Source: Bacteroidales bacterium (GTDB lineage Bacteria; Bacteroidota; Bacteroidia; Bacteroidales; Muribaculaceae). From it: a stretch of 34,551 nt of DNA. The notes under the pieces are model-generated. The model ran no database searches. It was not told the DNA's origin and saw only the letters and a list, made by a program, of their open reading frames with translations. Made by a program: the position numbers and the translations under genes. This document shows positions 25,128 through 33,300 of the stretch, in pieces. The stretch is from NCBI GenBank assembly GCA_014800535.1, contig JAAVFW010000025.1:1-34551 (forward strand). Direction: 5' to 3'. Within the stretch, counting starts at the first letter, position 1. Each line of letters opens with the position of its first letter.

Positions 25128-26561
25128 TTAATATTTCATTGTGCCTGTGACTTTCGACAGATAAACCTCGCAGAGGCGTATGCCGATTTCAGCATCGATT
25201 TTTTCGGAATTTGCTTTCACCCAGGCAGTCTGGGCTGCAATGACATCGTCGGCAGTGAGCACACCCTCCTTAAACCCTATCTCGGCGTTCTTAAGGTTGG
25301 CATCGGCGCTCTTCATGTTGTTGACGGTCATGTCGTAGGTCTTGTGAGCTTCCTGGAAAGAATATTTTGCCTGACTCACCTGCAGGTCGACTTTCTCTTC
25401 CATGTCTTCAAGGAGGAGTTTCTGAGCCGCGGTGTTGGACTTTGCCGCGCGATACTGATTATAGTTGCCGCCCCAATGCCAGAGAGGGATGGTCAGAGTG
25501 GCACCGACGCTGAATCCGCCGCCGAATTTCTTTTCAAATCCGTGGATTACGTTGGGATTGGAGAAGCTGTAGGCTCCCACAGCGGCAATCTTCGGGAGCA
25601 TGGCACCCAGAGCGAGTTTCTCTTTGCTCTCGAAAATCTTGATTCCCTGACGCAACACATCCAGGTCGGGACGTGAGGCATAGACATCCTGCATGTCGGT
25701 CACCATCATTCCCGATGGTGTGCCGGCAGTGTGAGAAAGGGATTCATCTTCGAGTTCCATTTGTGTGTCGACGGGCAGGCCGCAGATCTGTGCGAGAGCC
25801 ATGCGCGAAAGAGACAAACCGTTGTCGACCTTTGTCAGAGCGATACATGCTTCGTTATATTTCACTTCGACAGTGAGATAATCGCTTTGAGTGGCAACAC
25901 CCTCGTCGAGCATCGCCTTCACATTGTCGCGAAGGGAATCGACAAGTTTAACGAGATTTTCAGCCAGATTTTTCTTCTCTTTGAGAGAGACGACAAGCCA
26001 ATAAGCTTCATCCACCTTGTAGATTACTTCCTGCGACACCTGATTGTGCATTGACTTGGCGAGACTTTCGCCATATTTAGCAATCTGATTCAGGGCGCGG
26101 ATCTGACCGCCCATGAAGATTGGCTGCGTCAAGGTGAAGGCACCCGCAAAGACGTTGTGGGTGTCGAAACTCATGGCTTCTTTCGGAATCAGAGCGATGG
26201 TCGAGGGAACAGGCAGTCCGCTTGAGGGGTCCATGACCGGAACTCCGTTAGGTCCGACCACAGCATTGTAATTATACTTACCTGTTTCCATATCGAAACT
26301 CATGGTCGGGAGCTTGGCATCTTCACCGAGGAGTTCAATCTGGTGTTGGTTATACATGTAACCACCGGTGAAGTCGATGCCCGGAAGATAGGCTGCCGTA
26401 GCAGCCTTGCGGGTGTAGCCAGCGCCACGGATATTCTCTTCGGCAATCTTCACCAATTTGTTGTTTTTCAACGCCATATTCCTACATGAGTCAAGGCTGA
26501 CGCTTTGTGCAGCTGCACCAAACGCCACAAGACATAAGGCTAATGAATATAGTTTCTTCAT
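25128..26561 (-). CDS. TolC-family outer membrane efflux channel
   Basis: The 477-residue protein starts with a cleavable signal peptide (MKKLYSLALCLVAFGAAAQS) and has the internal duplication of outer-membrane efflux proteins: helical coiled segments (about 160-235 and 370-455) and membrane strands. Family blocks include SLDSCRNMALKNNK, ALNQIAKYGESLAKS and AEIGFKEGVLTADDVIAAQTAW. It should form the outer-membrane exit duct for the HlyD/ABC-2 permease system. It is first in its transcript; an 18-bp palindrome lies 24 nt upstream of the ATG. Confidence 0.95.
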   Translation of the reverse strand: MKKLYSLALCLVAFGAAAQSVSLDSCRNMALKNNKLVKIAEENIRGAGYTRKAATAAYLPGIDFTGGYMYNQHQIELLGEDAKLPTMSFDMETGKYNYNAVVGPNGVPVMDPSSGLPVPSTIALIPKEAMSFDTHNVFAGAFTLTQPIFMGGQIRALNQIAKYGESLAKSMHNQVSQEVIYKVDEAYWLVVSLKEKKNLAENLVKLVDSLRDNVKAMLDEGVATQSDYLTVEVKYNEACIALTKVDNGLSLSRMALAQICGLPVDTQMELEDESLSHTAGTPSGMMVTDMQDVYASRPDLDVLRQGIKIFESKEKLALGAMLPKIAAVGAYSFSNPNVIHGFEKKFGGGFSVGATLTIPLWHWGGNYNQYRAAKSNTAAQKLLLEDMEEKVDLQVSQAKYSFQEAHKTYDMTVNNMKSADANLKNAEIGFKEGVLTADDVIAAQTAWVKANSEKIDAEIGIRLCEVYLSKVTGTMKY

Positions 26562-26584
26562 GGAATCTCTTGTTTATAGTGGGT

Positions 26585-26602
26585 GGAGTCGGTATCGACT
26601 CC
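26585..26602 (-). promoter_or_regulatory. Palindrome in the tolC leader, possible operator
   Basis: GGAGTCGGTATCGACTCC is a 7-bp perfect inverted repeat around four bases, 24 nt upstream of tolC. Its symmetry fits a dimeric repressor site or a short RNA hairpin. No repressor gene lies beside the exporter, and I found no clear TAnnTTTG element here. Confidence 0.5.
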
Positions 26603-26701
26603 TATTAATAAATACAACAGAGAAGCATATTTTGTTTATGTGAGCGGTTTATTCAAGGCATAGGTCAGAGTTATGAGGTCAGAGGTGAGGAGGGGGGAGA
26701 G

Positions 26702-26827
26702 ATGAGAGTAATGGGAATAATGGGAATGGTGGAAATGGTGGGAGTGATGGGAATTATAAGAATTATAAGAATTATGGGAGCAAGTCTGACAGGTCTGACA
26801 GGTCGGACTTGTCGGACCTGTCAGACT
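26702..26827. repeat. Composite tandem array with 9-bp period
   Basis: About fourteen 9-bp units run in one phase. The left nine follow ATGGGAATN and its variants (for example ATAAGAATT twice). The right five change to GTCnGACnn, with GTCnGAC cores exactly 9 bp apart at 26784, 26793, 26802, 26811 and 26820. Each right-hand core is itself a palindrome, and the outer units form a perfect 14-bp stem (26782-26795 with 26815-26828). A reverse-strand frame through it codes only for triplet-like repeats (SHH, SYN), so I treat it as non-coding. Confidence 0.9.
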
Positions 26828-26833
26828 TTCCGC

Positions 26834-26896
26834 ATCGCGGGTGTGTCGCGGAGGTGTCTGCGGAGGGGTGTCGGAGGGGGTGTTTTGAGGGTGTTT
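26834..26896. repeat. Degenerate G-rich repeats of about 11-14 bp
   Basis: Directly right of the 9-bp array, units like GCGGAGGTGTCT and GCGGAGGGGTGTC repeat about five times with rising T content. The unit length is not constant. It may have arisen by slippage, like its neighbour. Confidence 0.65.
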
Positions 26897-26943
26897 TAAC
26901 ATTTGTTAACATTTTTAATTCATTGAAACTCAGGAAGTTAAGC

Positions 26944-26952
26944 GGGGGGGGG
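26944..26952 (+). repeat. G9 homopolymer at the promoter of the giant gene
   Basis: Nine consecutive G lie directly 5' of the TATTG that serves as -33 candidate for the giant gene. Such tracts change length easily during replication. Confidence 0.9.
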
Positions 26953-26997
26953 TATTGCAAGTTTTTGTAATAATGATTATTTTTGCGTTGCAAACGC
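26953..26997 (+). promoter_or_regulatory. Promoter of the giant surface-protein gene
   Basis: TATTG (26953-26957), a 20-nt spacer and TATTTTTG (26978-26985) match the Bacteroidetes consensus. Transcription would begin near 26992, giving a leader of about 320 nt. The palindrome GCGTT-GCA-AACGC (26985-26997) covers the start site and could be an operator. No TAnnTTTG was seen closer to the gene. Confidence 0.65.
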
Positions 26998-27034
26998 TTC
27001 AATTTAGTTGCGATTGCGCATAATTAATGGGAAA

Positions 27035-27090
27035 GTGTCAGCTTGTCGCATCGCTTTTGGCGATGTGGCGAAGTTTGGCTCTCACACCTT
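27035..27090 (+). promoter_or_regulatory. Structured 5' leader element, possible cis-regulatory RNA
   Basis: A 10-bp stem (GTCGCATCGC, 27045-27054, with GCGATGTGGC, 27060-27069, two G-U pairs) closes a 5-nt loop. The flanks GTGT (27035-27038) and a later ACAC can pair outside it, suggesting a larger fold. It lies in the transcribed leader of the giant gene, more than 220 nt before the ATG. The remaining leader to 27311 is AT-rich and without a gene. I do not recognise a known riboswitch class. Confidence 0.5.
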
Positions 27091-27311
27091 TCTGAGGTTT
27101 AACAATTTTATCTTGTTTTCATGGATTTCGACGAGAGACCGGAGTCCGCAATTCTTGTATATAAAAAAGAGAGAAAAAGAAAAGAACTTACCGAAACGAT
27201 TACTCTTCTCCACTAATTGAGCGAAATTGAAACTAACCAAAATCTGAAAAAACAAATTTCCTCAAAATACTAATCAATTAATTTTTTTATTAACTAATCA
27301 CTTAATCAGAT

Positions 27312-30300
27312 ATGAGAAAGATTTATCTAAAATTATCACTTCTCATCATCAGTCTGATTGCACTCGTAGGAGGCGGGGTAAATTTAATACCCCATATTGT
27401 CGCCCAATCGAGAGAATCAATCTTTGGTGTGGATCTGGATCTGAGCGAGTATTATGTGTTGAAAGGTGACAAATCATACATATACTCGGTGACTTACAAA
27501 ACTAAGTCGCAAAGTGGGATGCATCCGAAAGAATATAATGCATCCGACGGTCTCAGATTGTATTTGATTCCCAAGTCGGAGGAACCGACCTCGGTGAGCA
27601 TTTCACCTGCCATCGTAAGAGGTGTCACCTATGCCATCAAGTCGATCATTGATGAAAATGGCAAGGACTATAACAGTACCCCCCGTCTTTCGAGCATCAA
27701 TGTGTCGAGCATGACGCCGGGTGTGGTTGTGAAAATCGAAACCGACGAGGCTGATAATGTCCTGACAGGAACACTGACGGTGAATGTCAAGGATAATCCT
27801 TCAAGGGTTAATCTCTATTACGCCGGGTCTGTCTACACTCTTAAGTATAATGTCGGCGAATCCGGTGGAAAAACAATGACAATTAAGTATGATCCTAAGA
27901 CAGAAAATAGATGGGTTGTCTATGGTGATACTGATAATAAATTGTTCATTGTGAAGTTGGATGGTGAGAAGCAAACACGCGCTTATGTATCCAGTCCTAT
28001 TATAAAAGATGGGATGCTAACCTTGTTAAATGACTTCTCGGTAACTCTCGATCCGGCAAAGACTAATCACACTATTGATGTCAATGCCGATGTTATCGAC
28101 ATGCAGGTGCCGATGAAGTTTGAGTGTGTCCAGACAACCGGTAACGAAACCAAACCGGAATATCTTCAGGACATGATCTCCTCTGTCACGGTGTCAGGAG
28201 TCAAAACCTATACCGACAAGGAATGGACCAAAGAAGGATTCACCGTTCCTAACGGCAAATCCGTATATGTAACGATTAAGCCTCAGGTAAGAGGTCAATG
28301 GGAAGTTGAGTCCGCTTACTTCAACGGCAAGAAACTCTCTTCGTCCGGAACATATATGTCAATTGAGGCGGAGTCTCCGACTGAAACGCAGGTTTACCGA
28401 CTCAGTGGTAAGTATAACTCCCGTCTGCGCTACACGTTCAATCTTCCTGACCTTGAACACACGATAATTCGCGAAGGTAGTTCGAAAATGGACATCACCT
28501 CATCCCCTTATAACGGAACAACCGGCATCTCCTCCTCTTACTTCCAGCCTCTCGGCACAGAGGGTTATAAGGTGTATGATGTCACTGTCGACGGAAAGAC
28601 CCGCGCTCTCGACGAAAACGGCTGTTTCAGAATTGAGAAGCAGGATGAGGTAATCACTATTACTCCCCGCAAGTATGAGCGTAATATCCCGATCAAGATC
28701 TATTCGGATTATTCAACCAATATTGTTCTTGATCCAGACGGACCTTGTCATAAAAATGTGGATATTAAAGATGGTCTTCAGACTGTAATGGTCAATGCCG
28801 AAGACCTTCCGATGTATATTTGGGAAGGTTATGAGGTATATCTCAATGGAGAGAAGATCACTGCACGCGATGAGAACGGTAATTTGAGTGCGCTGGCTAA
28901 CCTCAGTGCCAACGATGTTGTCAGTATCTACAGCTCCACTCCGAGGAAAATCAGTCTGACCCATTCCGATTTCCCTTCGGGAGTGAGTGCTACGATCTAT
29001 CATAACGGCAACCCCGTATCCGGCCCCGGTCATTACACTGTTCTTCCCGGAACAGTAATTAAGTATGTCCCGACACAAGGTGAAAATCTCGTGTTGCAGT
29101 CGGGTACTACTATCTTTACACCGGAAGCAGACGGCTCGTTCGAGATCCCTCTCACCGGCGATAACGTGTCTTCTTATATGACAATCAGCCTTCACCCCAG
29201 AAACCCTGAAGTTAAGATTTCTGCGGAGACCCCGAGCGGTGTGAAGGCAAGAGTCAAAGGTGGAATTTACAGCGATTGGCAGGATCTGACATCAACCCCT
29301 GAAACGTTCTATCTCGACTACAATTCTTCCACAGGGTCTCTGTCATTCTCGACCAGTGATGTTAATTATAATATTGCATCGATCACGGCATCGCCTGCAG
29401 GTTCATTCAAATATGATTCCGCTACCAAAACTGCAACCGGCATCGCTGATGGAATGACACTCACTGTGAAAGTTGCCCAAAGTGAGTATAAATATCCCAT
29501 TGATCTCTCTGTCGCTATTCCGAATAGTAGCTGGGTTTTTGAAGAACAGGAGTCTTATGGCGGCGGAGCACCCTCCTATGTCTGGAAACAAGGCAATGGA
29601 CAAACTCCGTATTATCCGTTGCGAATGGGACTTAAAGGCGCAAAAATATCTTCGGATGGACCATATTTTGATGAGGGTGAATCTGTGATTTTTGAATGGG
29701 GTATCACAAACCCTTTGATGGAGCCTAAGAATAAGTTCGCTCCTAACTTTACCCGGAAAGGTCTCAATGATGAGGATTTCCCCATTACTTTTATCTGGCA
29801 GGGGCAGTCTGATTATTCATACGGTAATAATGAAGTTATTGAAGTATCGGCTGTAATCGGAGGTAAGGTATATCCATTCGAATATGTGGAAGAAGACTAT
29901 GGCTATATGACATTAAAATATGGTAAGCTTGTAATAGAGGAACCTTGTGCGTTGGTAGGCTCTATTATTGATGCCAATCTTGCTTCTTCTTCCTATAATA
30001 ACTATGGTATCACGATTAAGGCATGTCCCGCACCGTACTTTTACTCTGTCAATGGAGGCTCTGAGGTTGAAGTGCCTGCCGGGAAAGAAGTGAGCATTAG
30101 CGTTCCGTATTCATCGCAAATTGATTTCCGGTCTTATGATGGTTCTGATCTAAGTATTGTAAGTTCCGATAGTAACGGTCAGTACGGAATCATGGGTGAG
30201 GAGCCGATTGTATTCTATAATGGTAAATATCATTTCCGTGTAAGAGACTACAACGCTAATGGTAGCGAATACGATTATAGCGGTTCAACCACTTTCACTA

Positions 30301-33300
30301 TCACTCCTCCCAAAGCGACTGTGCAGGTAACATCCGACTGTGATTCTTTCAATGATTCAAATATCATAATCGGCGGTGTAACTACACCCGGTGATGGATC
30401 GACTGTAGAGTTCACTATTGCTCCCACAATATCCGTGAGGTGTGCTGACAGTGATTACCGTGTGATAGGTGCTATTGATAAGAATAGCGGTCAGAGCCTT
30501 GAGGTAGATGTGAAAAAAGGACTTATCTCCGGAGTGAAGGCTGGAATGCATCTTGATATTAAGACTGAAAAAATCGAAAGAAACAGGACGTTCAAGCTTG
30601 GAAGAAATGGATACTTCGCATCTTATTCAAAGATGATTTTGGGTGAGGGAACACCGTTCGAGAGAAGTATTAATCTTAAGAATATAACTTCTTGGCCTTA
30701 CACTGTAAGCTACAATGAAGATGAGTTGCCGCTTAAGTTTGATTGTGGAATAGGTAAGAATAGCGCTTCAACCCAATTTATACAACCAACAATTTATATC
30801 GGTCAGGAAGAAGTAAGTGCAAACAAATTGCCGTCATCTCTTCCGGAGGGTGTAACCATTCTTTTATCTTACCAGAAGGCCTCTTGTGATGTGACCTACG
30901 TTATCGATGAAGACCTGGATATAACCGTCACTGAAAACGGAGTAAGATTGACTGATTTTGATGGTGTGAAGAAGAGATTGTCGTTATCTTATACTTCAAT
31001 TGCAATCTCTGAAAATCCGAATAATAAATTCGATTTCAGCATCACTGAGAAGCGGTCAAACGGCTCTACTCTTACACATAACCCCGGTGAGGCATTTACA
31101 TTGGCGGCTTCCGGTGTAAATTCAACTATAACTGTAGCCAAGACTTACAACACTGTGACTATTGCAGCAGGTGAAGGAACAAATCTTTCAGACCTCACGA
31201 TTGTCGGTTCTGATGATGTGACCTACGTTCCCGATGCTTCCGGCAATATTATGGTGCCGACCCGTGTGAAGGAGCTGACGATTACTTCATCTGCCGCAGA
31301 AAGCTTCTTCTCCGATGGTGTAACCACCGGTGACATGAAGTTTGATCTCATGAGCGGTGTTCTCTCAGATCTCTCGACCGGCACGCTCACCATTTCGACT
31401 AAGAAGATTGAGCGCGATAAGGAGGTTTCTATCTATGTTGATGGAAATGATTTCGAAGGCACAGGTCTTGACGGTGCGAAATTCACTTTGGGTAGCGGCA
31501 AGAGCATCGAGACCGGTCAGGGTGTCGCAGGAGGCTCTCAGACATTGCAGTTTGGCGACGACGATCTTCCGATCATTCTGACACTCCCCGATAGCTTCAC
31601 CGAAGGTGGTGTCACTGCCGACAAACTTCCCACAGTCTATGTCAATGGTGAGAAACTTGAATATTCTCAGGAGAAGGGTGGATTTATCTTCCCCGAATCA
31701 GCGTTCAGCGATCCCAAAAATCCTCCTGTCATCAAGATTTATCCTGCTCCGACCGATCCCGTGGAAGTCAGCTATCTCATCGAGCCCGGAATCACATTCA
31801 AGGCTGTGACAGATGGCGACGAGGCAACTGCTCTCACAGAAGCAGGCTCGGCAATGATTCTCCCCGGCACTCCGGTAGTAATGACAGCAGTTGCCAACAA
31901 GGCGAATGAAAATATCTTCGTCGAGGTGGCAGGTCAGACCGTCACCGAGGGTCACTCAGTCAACTATGAGTTCACTGTCGGTTCAATGGATCAGACAATC
32001 GAGGTGAAACGCCGCAAGGTGGCTGTCACTTTCAACAATTCTGATCAGTGGGAGAACATCCGTATCAACGGTGCGGGATTCACCTACCCGATGTATGCGG
32101 AATCATCAGAACTTGAGTTCCCAGAAGGAACTACTCAGCTGACACTCCGCTCAACTGCCGACGACATGACAATCACCGGTGTCAAGAACAATGGCACTGC
32201 GATGAATTATGATGTCGTGACAGGTGTACTCAGCGGTGTTGCCGACAACATGAAGCTGACAATCGAGACAGGTCCGATGACCCGTGACAAACAGCTCACA
32301 ATCTATCTCGACGATTCAGTAAACACGCCGCAGACAATTATCACTCTTGCAAAAGATAAGGCTATCGAGAAAGAGGTTAAACTTGCGAAGGGTTACCAGA
32401 CCGTTAGCTTCGCTGATGCCGACCTCCCGCTCTCATTCAACGGTGGCAACTTCTATGTATATCTCAACAACGAAGAGATTAAGGGAGCAGGCGACGGAAG
32501 CTACAACTTCCCGACTTCAATCCCGACCGGAAGCGTTATGAAGATTTATGGAAGCGCTCAGCCTCTCGTCGAAGTGCGTTATGCAATTGAAGCTGTGGCA
32601 TTCAATGCCGAAGTTAAGCATGATCAGATTGTGGTCGACCATACTCAGGCTCATAAACTTCTCCCCGGCACCGAGATTTCATTCTCAATTGAATATCTGA
32701 ACCCCGCAATGGCTAAGATGGTGGCTGCGCGTCGCGCTGCTGCCCGTGCTGCAGCCGCTGCCGGTGACGCCTTCAACCCGGAAGATACTGAGGTGACTGT
32801 CAACGGTGAGCCTCTCGTTCCGGAAGAAGACGGTACATTCAAATATAAGGTGGATGCTTCTCATGCGTCAACCGGTTTGAAGTTTGTCGTTAAGCGTCCC
32901 GACTATGTCGACGAAACAACAGGCTTCACTCTGTCATACGACCGCAAGACTCTGGTGGCTGTCTCTTCCACTGTAACCGATCCTGTTTCGATCCCCGAAG
33001 GTATCACCACGATTGGTGAAGGTGCGTTCAAGGATCGCAAGGACATTACAGAAGTTATATTCCCCACTTCGCTCACTGAAATCGAACGTGAAGCATTTGC
33101 AGGCAGCGGCATCAAATCTGTCACTGTTCCCGACAATGTGACTTCAATCGGCGAAGGTGCGTTCTCAGGATGTACAGCTCTTACTTCAGTTGTACTCGGC
33201 AAGGGTCTTACTGAAGTTGGCGAAGGTGCGTTCGAAGGCTGCGATAAGATCAGCAAGTCGATGTATCCTGAAAGCTTAGGAAAGAGTCCCTTCCCCGCAT

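Noticed and set aside
26702..26828. CRISPR array
   Set aside because: Units are 9 bp with no spacers and no cas genes nearby.
26636..26902. An 88-codon reverse frame with SHH/SYN/TCQ triplets
   Set aside because: It is a read-through of the 9-bp DNA array; the repeats include palindromes and there is no start context or domain.
27008..27220. A 70-codon forward frame in the leader of the giant gene
   Set aside because: It spans the structured leader, has no recognisable content, and ends in Lys/Glu-rich low complexity from an A-rich stretch. A leader peptide cannot be excluded, but nothing supports it.
26900..27311. Invertible promoter upstream of the giant gene
   Set aside because: I searched by eye for inverted repeats flanking the promoter and found only short local stems; no recombinase gene lies in the window.
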